Position numbers and translations under genes: made by a program
From: Parvibaculaceae bacterium
Lineage (GTDB): Bacteria; Pseudomonadota; Alphaproteobacteria; Parvibaculales; Parvibaculaceae
Reading direction: 5' to 3'
DNA length: 64,000 bases
Assembly: GCA_028283765.1 (NCBI GenBank)
Contig: JAPWJY010000008.1
Coordinates: forward strand, 124,001 to 188,000
The notes under the pieces: model-generated
What the model saw: the letters and a program-made list of their open reading frames with translations, nothing else
Database searches by the model: none
Told to the model about the DNA's origin: nothing
Shown: piece after piece, positions 18,042 to 28,953 of the stretch
Layout of the letters: every line of letters starts with the position of its first letter
Position numbering within the stretch: the first letter of the stretch is position 1

Positions 18042-18107
18042 GCGACCCCATATTCATCTCCATCAGGCAAAGCGGGGGAGACGAATATGGGGCATCAGGC
18101 AAAGCGG
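18042..18107. repeat. Inverted repeat with a 15-bp direct repeat between convergent genes
   Basis: CCCCATATTCATCTCC (18046-18061) can pair with GGAGACGAATATGGGG (18077-18092) over 16 positions with one mismatch. The sequence CATCAGGCAAAGCGG occurs exactly twice, at 18061-18075 in the loop and at 18093-18107 after the stem. It lies between the convergent FUSC and SDR stops and may serve as a two-way transcription stop, although no T tract follows. Confidence 0.65.
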
Positions 18108-18110
18108 CAA

Positions 18111-18899
18111 TTACCGGCGGCGGCCCGAGAACGGATGGGTGCTCGACAGGCCGCCATCGACGGCATAGGCCTGACCGTTGACGTAGGAGGCCTCGTCGCT
18201 GGCGAGGAAAAGGGCCATGTTGGCGATTTCGACCGGCTCGCCATACCGCGCGGTCGGGTTCAACTGGCCGATCCTGTCTTCCGAGCCGCGCGCGCGGGCG
18301 CCGTCGAAGATCGGCTTGGTCATGCCGGTTTCGATGAGGCCGGGGCAGATGGCGTTGACGCGGACGCCGCTGCCGTAAAGCTCGTTGGCGACGGTCTGGA
18401 CGAGGCTGATCACGCCCGCCTTGCTGGCGCTGTAGGGCGTGCCGCCGGCATTGGCGCGCAGCCCGGCGACCGAGGCGGTGCAGATGATCGAGCCCTTGCC
18501 CTGCGCGGTCATGTGCGGCACCACGCTCTTGATGGCGAGGAACGGGCCGATCAGGTTGATGCGCAGAACCTCGGTCCAGTAATCCACACTCTGTTCGAGC
18601 AGGGGAACGAGGCCGCCGCTGATGCCCGCATTGGCGTAAAGCACGTCGATGCCGCCGAACTCGGCGACGGCGCGGGCGACGAAACCCTGCACGTCCGCCT
18701 CAAGGCCCGCGTCCGCGCTGACTGCGATCGCCTTGCCGCCGTCGGCGGCGATGGCGGCCACGGTTTCGGCCACGCCATCCGCCGCGCGGTCGACGGCCAG
18801 CACGCTCGCCCCCTCGCGCGCGAACAGCCGGGCGCTTGCCCGTCCGATGCCGCTGCCGGCCCCGGTGACGATGGCGCGTTTGCCTGCAAGTCTTCCCAT
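18111..18899 (-). CDS. SDR-family NAD(P)-dependent oxidoreductase
   Basis: The 262-residue product is a classical short-chain dehydrogenase. The cofactor loop is TGAGSGIG near residue 13, followed by [10 protein letters not shown], a serine in ICTASVAGL and the catalytic YSASK pair. The C-terminal [14 protein letters not shown] segment is typical. The acidic residue in VLAVDRA after the second strand suggests NAD rather than NADP. The substrate cannot be predicted. The ATG at 18899 fits the family start; the cupin gene runs divergently from 18996. Confidence 0.9.
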   Translation of the reverse strand: MGRLAGKRAIVTGAGSGIGRASARLFAREGASVLAVDRAADGVAETVAAIAADGGKAIAVSADAGLEADVQGFVARAVAEFGGIDVLYANAGISGGLVPLLEQSVDYWTEVLRINLIGPFLAIKSVVPHMTAQGKGSIICTASVAGLRANAGGTPYSASKAGVISLVQTVANELYGSGVRVNAICPGLIETGMTKPIFDGARARGSEDRIGQLNPTARYGEPVEIANMALFLASDEASYVNGQAYAVDGGLSSTHPFSGRRR

Positions 18900-18995
18900 G
18901 ATATTCCCGTTTCTTTGATTGTTTCCCATTGCGATGGACGGCACTTTAGGCGTCTGACGCAGCGTCGAACAACCTATTTCAGGGATTTATCGCAG

Positions 18996-19478
18996 ATGAG
19001 TATCGAGAGCGGCCCACGGCTTCACCTGAGCGCTGAGGAGATCGCGGGGCTTGCCGAAACGGAAAGAGTGCACCAGTTCAATCCGAACGCGGTGCGCATG
19101 ACCCGCTCGCTGGGAGACCTGATGGGCCTGACCGATATGGGCGTGCATCTGGTGCGGATCGAGCCGGGGCGCGAGACCACCGAACATCATTTCCACGGCC
19201 AGGACGAGGAGTTCGTATTCATTCTCGAAGGGCGGGGCATCGCGCTGCTCGGCGATGAAAGCGTCGAGGTCGGACCCGGCGATTTCATGGCCTTTCCCAA
19301 GGGTTCGCCCGCCCATTCCATGCGCAATCCATCGGAAACAGGGCATGATCTGGTTTATCTGATGGGCGGTACCCGCTCGCCCATCGATGTCTGCACCTAT
19401 CCGAAGATCGCGCGGCGCATGTACCGGGTCGATGGCGTCAAGGAATATGCCGAGCTTGCCGATTTCAAGCGGGTCTGA
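18996..19478 (+). CDS. Cupin-domain protein
   Basis: This 160-residue protein is a single cupin barrel. The metal-binding motif is seen in TEHHFHGQDEEFVFILEGRG (histidines and glutamate) with a second histidine in GSPAHSMRNPS. Such proteins are metal-dependent isomerases, dioxygenases or sugar-binding proteins, and the substrate here is unknown. The ATG at 18996 begins the coding character. A hairpin of eight base pairs (19473-19480 with 19486-19493) overlaps the stop codon and may separate it from the convergent AsmA gene. Confidence 0.85.
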   Translation: MSIESGPRLHLSAEEIAGLAETERVHQFNPNAVRMTRSLGDLMGLTDMGVHLVRIEPGRETTEHHFHGQDEEFVFILEGRGIALLGDESVEVGPGDFMAFPKGSPAHSMRNPSETGHDLVYLMGGTRSPIDVCTYPKIARRMYRVDGVKEYAELADFKRV

Positions 19479-19498
19479 CCGGACTGGTCAGACGGGGA

Positions 19499-21565
19499 TC
19501 AGCGCCCGAGCAGATTGTCGAGGAGTTGCTTCGGGCTGGGCTTCTTGTCTTGTGCCTGCGAGGTTGAATCGGGGGGCGCGAGAAGTTCCTTCAGGACGCT
19601 CTTCGCGCCGCCATCCTTCAGTGAGCGGATGGTTTCGACCGTTTCCTTCGGATTGAGCAGCAGGGATTTCACGTCGGGCCGGAAGGCGGGACTGTCCCAT
19701 GATCCCTGGACGAGGAATGGAACGGTGATGCCCTGCATGGCGCCTGAACCATCCGTGCCGGTGGCGGCGGGCAGGACCGTGGGGTTGAGCCGGTAATCGA
19801 GCTGCCGGTGGAGGATATCCGTCTTTCCCGCGCCGGTGACGCGCAACATGGGCATTGTCAGCCTGAAATCATCGTTGGCCGCCACGCCGCGCGCGATGTT
19901 GAAACTGCCGGCAAGTTCGGAGAAGGCGGTATTCTGCGTCCCCTCCTGCCAGCCATTGACCTCGCCGCCTTTCTGGCGCGCCCGGACGATGTCCGAGACC
20001 TTGCTCAAGAGGCCGGGAACGTTGACGCCGGAAAGACTGCCCTGATGTATGCTCGCTTCGGCCTTGCCGCTGAGCGTGCCTATCATTTCCTGCTGGTTCG
20101 ATCCGTTGGCGGAAATATTGAAACTGGCGTTGCCAGTGCCCGAGAGGCGCCCGAAACCCGACGCGGCGAGGAGAAGTGGTTTCACATCGACTCCGGTGAG
20201 CGTGAATGCCGTGGTGAGGGCGGGCGTGCCGGTCGCGTCGAGGCGCAGGGAGCCTGTGCCGGTGCCCTGATAGAGCGTGATTTTCTTGAGATCGGCGGCA
20301 AGGACGCCATCCGTGATGCGCAGCGCCAGATCGGCTGCACCGGTTTGAAACTCGCGCCAGCGCAATGTGCCGAGGCTGAGGGCAAGGTCCGTATTGACGG
20401 CCCCAAGGCCGTCGAGCCTGATGGGTTCAGTGCTCCAGCCTCCGGCAGCGCCGGTGCCGGGCGTGACAGGCGCGAAGCTGGCGGCGGGTGGCGTTGCCGC
20501 GGGCTTTGCGGCCGGCCGGGCGGGCGATGACGGCCCGTCGATGTAATCGTTGAGATTGAGCGCATCGAGAGCAAGCCGCCCCACGATCAGGGGGCGCTTG
20601 CCCGTCGTATCGAAGGCGATGTCGCCTGTGGCGTTGATTGTGTCGAAGCGGATCGTGGCGTCGCTGAAGCCGGCCCGCTGGCCCTGGCTTTTTATCTTGC
20701 CTTTCAGGGCAAGGGGGCCGAAGCCCCCCGGCAAGGGTATGGTGGCCCCTGTCCTGTCTATCAGCTTGCGCACCGAGGGCACGTCAAGGGTGATGTCGCC
20801 CGCAAAGCCGAGGGATTCGCGCGGGGAGGCCGTGCCCCTGAAATCAAGGTCGATCAGGCCGGAGTGCAGGTTCACGGAAAGCGGCGTCGTCCCCGGCGCT
20901 AGAAATGCCCGCGGTACCCCGGCGCTAAGCGCCAGCTTCATGGGAAGCCCGTCCAGGATGAGGGAGCCGTTCGCCGTGAACGTGCTGTCGAGATCGGGCA
21001 TGGCAAGGTCGAAATTGACATCGCGCACTATGAAGCCACCGTGCGTCTGCTTGTTGTCATAGCTGACAAAACCGTCCGACAGGGATATGGCCGTCAACCC
21101 GAGCTTTGTCAGCGCATAGCCTTTGGCGTGGGGTGGCGTCGAGGCATCTTGTCCGTTGGCGGAAAAAGATCCGGCCGGAGCATCGAAATCCCAGTTGGGC
21201 GTGCCATCCGCGCGCACCTCGAGATGGAGGACCGGATGGACGAGGGTGAACGCGTTGATGCGCAGTTCGCCATGTATGAGCGCCCGCAATTGCAGGGAAA
21301 CATGCATATGCTTTGCGAGCGACATGTAGGGATTGTCGGCCCAGGGGGCGTTCGCGAACCGGACATCCTCGGCTTCAATGCCGATATTGGGGAAAAGCGT
21401 GAAATTGACGGGACCATCTATCACAAGCGTCCGCCCGGTCTTGGCCTCGACCATCGCCACGAGCCGCGCCTTGTAGCGGTCGGCGGGTATAAAAAAGGGA
21501 ATGGCTACCAGCAGGGCAATGAGAAGGACCAGACATCCGGTAGCGAGAGCCAAATAGCGCTTCAT
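19499..21565 (-). CDS. AsmA-family envelope protein
   Basis: The 688-residue protein has one N-terminal membrane helix (residues 5-25) and a long periplasmic part of AsmA type. The start is diagnostic: RYKARLVAMVEAKTGRTLVI and then FPNIGIEAEDVRFANAPWA. The AsmA-like C-terminal domain with GSFNIARGVA and RVTGAGKTDILHRQLDYRL is also present. AsmA proteins are thought to act in phospholipid transport to, or assembly of, the outer membrane. The ATG at 21565 is chosen since the helix follows directly. It appears monocistronic, convergent with the cupin gene. Confidence 0.88.
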   Translation of the reverse strand: MKRYLALATGCLVLLIALLVAIPFFIPADRYKARLVAMVEAKTGRTLVIDGPVNFTLFPNIGIEAEDVRFANAPWADNPYMSLAKHMHVSLQLRALIHGELRINAFTLVHPVLHLEVRADGTPNWDFDAPAGSFSANGQDASTPPHAKGYALTKLGLTAISLSDGFVSYDNKQTHGGFIVRDVNFDLAMPDLDSTFTANGSLILDGLPMKLALSAGVPRAFLAPGTTPLSVNLHSGLIDLDFRGTASPRESLGFAGDITLDVPSVRKLIDRTGATIPLPGGFGPLALKGKIKSQGQRAGFSDATIRFDTINATGDIAFDTTGKRPLIVGRLALDALNLNDYIDGPSSPARPAAKPAATPPAASFAPVTPGTGAAGGWSTEPIRLDGLGAVNTDLALSLGTLRWREFQTGAADLALRITDGVLAADLKKITLYQGTGTGSLRLDATGTPALTTAFTLTGVDVKPLLLAASGFGRLSGTGNASFNISANGSNQQEMIGTLSGKAEASIHQGSLSGVNVPGLLSKVSDIVRARQKGGEVNGWQEGTQNTAFSELAGSFNIARGVAANDDFRLTMPMLRVTGAGKTDILHRQLDYRLNPTVLPAATGTDGSGAMQGITVPFLVQGSWDSPAFRPDVKSLLLNPKETVETIRSLKDGGAKSVLKELLAPPDSTSQAQDKKPSPKQLLDNLLGR

Positions 21566-21851
21566 GACATATCCTCGAACATCTGGCCCTACCATCCAGA
21601 TGGGCTGTTCCCGCCCGCATCCTACAAGAGAGAGTGGTGTTGTGCCTATGCGGCGGCAGGACTCTCCCGGATCATTTTGTCCAATCCGGGACGGGTTCTC
21701 ATATCGCCATGATGACGGATGATTGACTTCGCGGGCGGATATGGACAATTATGCAGATGCGCCCGGGTGGTTACACTCCGTTATGTCGTGCATATGTCAT
21801 GTGCCGGGCCTTTGTATTTCATTCAGCACACGAAAACAGGGAGGGCACATC

Positions 21852-21932
21852 ATGAAGAACGCATTCGTCGCGACGTGGATGATGCCCGCGGTTCCGCCGG
21901 TTGGCGCCCCTGAGGGCTTCCCGCTGAAGTAG
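21852..21932 (+). CDS. Candidate small ORF, 26 aa, upstream of an ABC exporter
   Basis: A strong ribosome site (GGGAGGG, six bases before the ATG) opens 26 codons ending in TAG. The peptide starts MKNAFVATWMMPAV and ends in a proline-rich tail PPVGAPEGFPLK. A perfect eight-base-pair hairpin (GCCTGCCA, loop TGA, TGGCAGGC at 21941-21959) follows directly, and a full ABC exporter gene starts 131 bases downstream on the same strand. It could be a secreted or modified peptide exported by that transporter, or a leader peptide. I know no matching family. Confidence 0.5.
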   Translation: MKNAFVATWMMPAVPPVGAPEGFPLK

Positions 21933-21940
21933 TGGGCCCC

Positions 21941-21959
21941 GCCTGCCATGATGGCAGGC
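21941..21959 (+). terminator. Perfect hairpin after the 26-codon ORF
   Basis: GCCTGCCA and TGGCAGGC pair over eight bases around a three-base loop, nine bases after the small ORF stop. No T tract follows, so termination would need Rho or the hairpin may protect a short transcript. Confidence 0.4.
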
Positions 21960-22062
21960 ACATCCTTCATTCATCTTTCCATGTCAGGTCCCGGCGGCGC
22001 GCCTTTGCCGTCAACCCGTCTTTTCCGGAGAATGCCGCGTTTGCGCGCGGCGTAAACCAATC

Positions 22063-23856
22063 ATGTTCCGCACATCCAATGCCCGCGCCATCGCGGGTTT
22101 CCTGTGGCTCCACTGGAGCCGTTATCCGGTTCGCCTCGTCCTGCTTGCCGGCGCGATGCTTGCCTCCGTCCTGTTCGACGTGGCCTTTCCCGTCGTCTCG
22201 GGACGGCTTGTCGATGCGGTCGCCGGTGTGACCGGCGTGCCCGGTCCGGCGGCGGTCGAAGGTGCGAAGCAGGCGTTCGTTCTTTTTCTCGCGCAGGGGA
22301 TCGGGTTCTTTCTCGCGCGCCGCTTCGCCATGTTCATATGGGCCTGGCTTGCGGGCGACGTCATGCGCAACATCGTGACGGAAGCGTTCGCCTATGTGCA
22401 GCGCTTCTCCACCGAATGGCACAACAATGCTTTCGCGGGCGCGACGGTGCGCAAGGTTACGCGCGGCATGTGGGCCTATGACCAGTTGTCGGACACGCTC
22501 TTCATCGGTCTCTTTCCCGCCGTCTGCATCGTCATCGGCATCACGGCCAGCCTGCTGCTGCACTGGCCGGTTATAGCGGCGATGGTGATGGTGTCGATGC
22601 TGGTCTATCTCGCCGTCACGATCCTCATGATCCGCCTGGTCGTGACGCCCGCAAACCGCGAGATGGTGAGCTTCGACACGCGGCTGGGCGGGGCGCTCGC
22701 CGATGCGATCACCTGCAATGCGGCGGTCAAGGCCTTCGGCGCGGAACGGCGCGAGGAACTGCGCTTCGGCGGCATCGCCACCCTCTGGCGCTGGCGCGCG
22801 ATCAAGAGCTGGTGGCTGATGGATCTGACCTTCATGTGCCAGACCCTCGTGCTCATCGTGCTTCAGGTGCTGTTGCTCGGCTATGTGCTCCATCAATGGT
22901 CGCTGGGGCAGGCCACGGCGGGCGACGTCAGCTATGCGATGACGAGCCATCTCATCATCTCGCTCTACACCCGGGACATCGGCTGGCATCTGCAGAACCT
23001 GCAAAAGGGCGCCAACGAGATCGAGGACGCGGTGAATTTCGTCACCGAACCGGATCGCGAAAAGGAGGGGGATGGCGAAGGCCGGATGCTGGCCGTGCTC
23101 CATGGAGCCATTGCGTTTGACAAGGTCACGTTCCGCTATGCCAACAAGAACCATGATTCATACCGGGACTTCTCGGTGGAGATCGCGGGCGGCGAGCGGG
23201 TGGCGCTGGTGGGGCCGTCCGGCAGCGGCAAGAGCACCTTCGTCAAGCTGCTCCAGCGGCTTTACGAGGCCGGCGAGGGCCGTATCCTGATCGACGGTAC
23301 GGACATCGCCAGCGTGGACCATGCGAGCGTGCGCCGCGCCATCGCGCTGGTGCCGCAGGAGCCGATCCTGTTTCACCGCTCGATTGCCGAGAACATCGCC
23401 TATGCGCGGCCCGAGGCGTCGCTGGAGGAGGTGAAGGAGGCGGCGCGGCGGGCCCGGGCCCATGGCTTCATTTCGTCGATGCCGCAAGGCTACGGGACGC
23501 TTGTGGGGGAGCGTGGCGTCAAGCTCTCGGGCGGCGAGCGCCAGCGCATCGCCATCGCCCGGGCGTTCCTCGCCGATGCGCCTATTCTGGTGCTGGACGA
23601 GGCGACCTCAAGCCTCGATGCGGTGACCGAGGCCGAAATCCAGGCCGCCATCGACGAGCTGGCGCGGGGCCGGACCACGCTGATCATTGCCCACCGGCTT
23701 TCGACCATCCGCAAGGTCGACCGAATTCTGGTGTTCGATCATGGCCGGATCGTCGAGCAGGGCAGCCACGCCCAGCTCATGAAGCGGAACGGCGGGGTGT
23801 TCCGTCACCTCCATGCGACACAGCTTGCGGGCATCGAGGCCGTGGTTGAAGATTGA
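22063..23856 (+). CDS. ABC exporter, fused permease and ATPase
   Basis: This 597-residue half-transporter has six predicted membrane helices in residues 15-320 and an ATPase domain from about 345. Walker A is GPSGSGKST near residue 385, the signature LSGGERQRIAIAR near 488, and Walker B leads into DEATSSLD. The H-loop lies in IIAHRLSTIRK. It should act as a homodimer in the inner membrane and export an unknown substrate; the MsbA/lipid and peptide exporter groups share this layout. A 26-codon ORF with its own ribosome site lies just upstream. Confidence 0.92.
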   Translation: MFRTSNARAIAGFLWLHWSRYPVRLVLLAGAMLASVLFDVAFPVVSGRLVDAVAGVTGVPGPAAVEGAKQAFVLFLAQGIGFFLARRFAMFIWAWLAGDVMRNIVTEAFAYVQRFSTEWHNNAFAGATVRKVTRGMWAYDQLSDTLFIGLFPAVCIVIGITASLLLHWPVIAAMVMVSMLVYLAVTILMIRLVVTPANREMVSFDTRLGGALADAITCNAAVKAFGAERREELRFGGIATLWRWRAIKSWWLMDLTFMCQTLVLIVLQVLLLGYVLHQWSLGQATAGDVSYAMTSHLIISLYTRDIGWHLQNLQKGANEIEDAVNFVTEPDREKEGDGEGRMLAVLHGAIAFDKVTFRYANKNHDSYRDFSVEIAGGERVALVGPSGSGKSTFVKLLQRLYEAGEGRILIDGTDIASVDHASVRRAIALVPQEPILFHRSIAENIAYARPEASLEEVKEAARRARAHGFISSMPQGYGTLVGERGVKLSGGERQRIAIARAFLADAPILVLDEATSSLDAVTEAEIQAAIDELARGRTTLIIAHRLSTIRKVDRILVFDHGRIVEQGSHAQLMKRNGGVFRHLHATQLAGIEAVVED

Positions 23857-23934
23857 GGAGAGGGGCTGCGCCGTTGCGCCGGACCAGCCCCTCCCCTAAT
23901 GTTGAGGTCCGATCGAGTATCACGGAGGTTCGCC

Positions 23935-25893
<1,959 letters not shown>

Positions 25894-25910
25894 CCTGCTT
25901 GTTGTGCTGG

Positions 25911-26816
25911 CTAGAGCTTGTCCGCCTCCGGCACCGGCTGGCCCTCCAGCCAGGCGCGCATGATCGCGTTGACCTTTTCCGGCGCTTCCTGCTGCACCCA
26001 GTGCGAGACGCCGGGCAGATAGCGGATCATGAAATTATCGACGAGGGCCTCGGTGCCGTAGGTCAGCTCCTTGCCGAGGGCGGCGTCCTCCTCGCCCCAG
26101 ATCATCAGCGTTGGCGTCTTCAATTGCGGAGGGGACCGCCAGCGCCGCGACAGGGCGCGGTCGGAAAAGGCGGCGCGGTAATAGTTCACCATGGCGGTCA
26201 GGGCGCCGGGGTTGAGGGCATTGCGGCGATATTCGTTCAGCACTTCGTCGGGAAAGCGCGACTTGTCGACGGCCATGCCGCGGAACGCCTGGGCGATGAA
26301 TTCGGCATTGTTGCGGCGCATCATCCATTCCGGCAGCCAGGGCAACTGGAAGAAGAAAATGTACCAGGATTTCCTGAGCTGGGCCCAGGTGCCCACCTTC
26401 TGCATGAAGATGGTGGGGTGGGGCAGGTTCATCACGATGAATTTTTCGAGAGGGCGGACTTCCTGAAGCGCGAAGCTCCAGGCGATGGCGCCGCCCCAGT
26501 CATGGGCGATCAGCGTGACGGGGCCGTCGATGCCGCGCGCCCGGGCGGCATCGATCAGGCCCGCGACATCGGCCATCAGATTATCCATCTTGTAGGCGTT
26601 CTTTTCTTCAGGCCGAGTCGTGCCGCCATAGCCGCGCAGATTGGGCGCCCAGACCGTGTAGCCGAGTTCGGCCAGCATGGGGATCTGGTAACGCCATGAA
26701 AACTTGCTCTCGGGAAAGCCATGCAGGCAGAGCGCGAGCTTGTGCCCGTCCCCGCACTGATCAACCTCGAATGTCAGGCCATTGGCCTGGACAAGGCTTG
26801 TGCTTATGCCGCTCAT
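25911..26816 (-). CDS. Alpha/beta hydrolase, epoxide hydrolase-like
   Basis: The 301-residue protein is an alpha/beta-fold hydrolase. The oxyanion motif is HGFPES, the nucleophile is the aspartate in IAHDWGGAIAW, the acid is probably in WGEEDAALG and the histidine in GVSHWVQQEAP. An aspartate nucleophile and a tyrosine-bearing cap region (YYRAAFSD) point to epoxide hydrolase or haloalkane dehalogenase-like activity. The ATG at 26816 starts MSGISTSLVQANG; upstream codons lack family similarity. It stops 18 bases from the convergent AacS stop, with a short inverted repeat CTAGCC/GGCTAG between. Confidence 0.88.
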   Translation of the reverse strand: MSGISTSLVQANGLTFEVDQCGDGHKLALCLHGFPESKFSWRYQIPMLAELGYTVWAPNLRGYGGTTRPEEKNAYKMDNLMADVAGLIDAARARGIDGPVTLIAHDWGGAIAWSFALQEVRPLEKFIVMNLPHPTIFMQKVGTWAQLRKSWYIFFFQLPWLPEWMMRRNNAEFIAQAFRGMAVDKSRFPDEVLNEYRRNALNPGALTAMVNYYRAAFSDRALSRRWRSPPQLKTPTLMIWGEEDAALGKELTYGTEALVDNFMIRYLPGVSHWVQQEAPEKVNAIMRAWLEGQPVPEADKL

Positions 26817-27349
26817 TTGTTCTTTCCCCTGACCATGCTCCCGAAGATCGCAAGGATTGCAGAGATCGCCGCGGGAACCAAGCTTCTCGCGTTGCGGTCC
26901 GGCTTTCCGCAAGGGTGCTCCGGGGAATTGGCCGATTATGAATGCCGCGTCTCCATGAGGACGGTCATTTTGTCAGGCCGGGGAATGGATCGGACAGGGT
27001 CAGTGACCTCTCTCCGGGATGTTTCTCGCCAATGCCGGCTTCATCATGGGCGACGGAGGTCACGGCCGGGTGGCGGAGAGCCATAGCCTGGATTTCCCGA
27101 TTCCCGATGCTGATTCCCGTTTCCCCATGGCATATCCGCCTTTGATGGACAGGGGGCTCCTTTCGCGATCCGGCCGCATTCTGCGCGGTTTACGCACTTC
27201 CGGGCGTTGTTTCCGGCCCCGTTCCGGCGATCCTGTCATAATTCAGACGCAGCACAGGTGAGACAGGTCTTGTCTTCGGGGCGGCCCCGAATTAAGTTCC
27301 GCCCCGTCCGGCCTGATAAGCCGCGCCCGCGCCCGTCGCGGTCAAATGT
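26817..27349. other. Intergenic region upstream of tRNA-His
   Basis: This 533-base stretch lies between the hydrolase start and tRNA-His. Several short frames cross it without ribosome sites or recognisable products. It should contain the promoters of both neighbours. I see no repeat or terminator. Confidence 0.4.
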
Positions 27350-27426
27350 GCAGCCGTAGCTCAGTTGGTTAGAGCGCTAGATTGTGGATCTAGAGGTCCC
27401 CCGTTCGAGACGGGGCGGCTGTACCA
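27350..27426 (+). tRNA. tRNA-His (anticodon GTG), CCA encoded
   Basis: A full cloverleaf is visible: acceptor GCAGCCG (27350-27356) with CGGCTGT (27416-27422), an anticodon loop TTGTGGA with GTG at 27384-27386, and a T arm CCCCG-TTCGAGA-CGGGG. A73 and an encoded CCA end at 27426. The first acceptor pair is G1:U72, and the base before G1 is T, so no genomic G-1 is present. Loss of G-1 with U72 and A73 is known for a group of alphaproteobacteria whose HisRS has diverged. Confidence 0.96.
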
Positions 27427-27645
27427 TTCATCCCCGTTTCCATTCTGTTGATCATCCGGCCCTGTGGGCTGGCAGGGGTGTTCGGGGCCGGAGCGGCTCG
27501 TGCCCGGGAAACACATGCGTCTTTGTATTATGTATTATAATGTGCCAGTGAAGACTGCTTTCCGGCATTGATGCCTTACGGACAGGCCTTTCCCCCTCTA
27601 GCATCCCGTATCGCTAAAAAGCGGATATTTCAGGGAGGAGATGGC
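27427..27645. promoter_or_regulatory. Upstream region of the MFS gene with a possible -10 box
   Basis: An AT-rich stretch contains TATAAT at 27536-27541, about 100 bases before the MFS start, without a good -35 partner. The MFS gene has a strong ribosome site, GGGAGGAG, at 27633-27640. Nothing else is evident. Confidence 0.3.
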
Positions 27646-28945
27646 ATGGCGGAAGCGGGTGGGGTCAAGGGGCTGAGGTCGATCATCGGGGGGTCGGCCG
27701 GCAACATGGTCGAATGGTATGACTGGTATGTCTATTCCGCCTTCTCGCTCTATTTCGCCCCGGTGTTCTTTCCCAAATCGGATCAGACGGCTGAACTGCT
27801 GAATGCGGCTGCCGTGTTTGCCGTCGGTTTCATCATGCGGCCTGTCGGGGCGTGGATCATGGGCATCTATGCCGACCGGCGCGGGCGCAAGGCCGGTCTT
27901 ACGCTTTCCGTCACGCTGATGTGCCTTGGCTCGCTCATCATTGCCGTGACGCCGGGCTATGAGCAGATCGGCGCGGCGGCGCCTGTCATTCTGGTCATCG
28001 CCCGACTGATCCAGGGCCTCAGCGTCGGCGGCGAATATGGCGCCAGCGCCACCTATCTGAGCGAGATGGCGGGGCGCAGGCACCGGGGTTTCTTTTCCAG
28101 CTTCCAGTATGTAACCCTGATCTCAGGGCAATTGCTGGCTCTGGGTGTGCTGCTCATCCTGCAGAACACCATCAGCGAACCGGCGCTCGAAAGCTGGGGC
28201 TGGCGCGTGCCCTTCGCCATCGGCGGCGTGCTGGCGCTCTTCGTTTTCTACCTGCGCCGGGGGCTGGCCGAGACGGACTCGTTCAAGAACGTCAAGGCAG
28301 GCGAAGCCGAAGGCGTGGCGCCCCGGCCTTCCAGCGGGTTTGCCCTGTTCACGCAATATCCAAAGGCCGCCTTCACCGTGATCGCGCTCACCTCGGGGGG
28401 CACGCTCGCCTTTTACGCCTACACGACCTATCTGCAGAAATTTCTGGTCAACACCACCGGTTATGACCGCAACACGGCGACGGAGATCACCACGGCGGCT
28501 CTTTTACCTGTTCATGATCCTGCAGCCGGTGGCCGGCGCGCTTTCCGACAAGATCGGGCGGAGGCCTCTGATGATCGCCTTCGGCATTGCGGGGGTCATC
28601 TTCACCTATCCCATCTTCACGGCCCTCTCCGGCGCCAGCCGTCCGTTGACGGCCTTTCTTCTGGTAATGGGAGCGCTCATCATCGTCACCGGATACACCT
28701 CCATCAATGCCGTGGTGAAGGCGGAGCTTTTCCCCGCCCATATCCGCGCGCTGGGCGTGGCGCTCCCCTATGCCATCGCGAACGCGGTCTTTGGCGGCAC
28801 GGCTGAATATGTGGCGTTGTGGTTCAAGTCGAAGGGAATCGAGGAGGGCTTCTTCTGGTACGTCACCGTCATGATCGGCCTTTCCCTCATCGTCTACCTC
28901 ACCATGCGCGATACGCGGAAATACAGCGAGATCAAGGAAGGGTGA
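27646..28945 (+). CDS. MFS transporter, KgtP/MHS type, broken by one frameshift
   Basis: The product is a metabolite:proton symporter of the major facilitator superfamily, with 12 expected helices. Features are NMVEWYDWYVYS at the start, the loop motif GIYADRRGRKAG, RLIQGLSVGGEYGASATY and the second loop GALSDKIGRRPL. Frame one runs from the ATG at 27646 to about 28497, and the rest, to 28945, reads in the next frame. The switch falls at CTTTTACC (28501-28508). Removing one T gives a continuous 432-residue protein, the length of E. coli KgtP, so an extra T in the run is likely. Substrates in this group include 2-oxoglutarate, proline and shikimate. It is either a sequencing error or a recent pseudogene. 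Confidence 0.85.
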
Positions 28946-28953
28946 TCGGGGCG

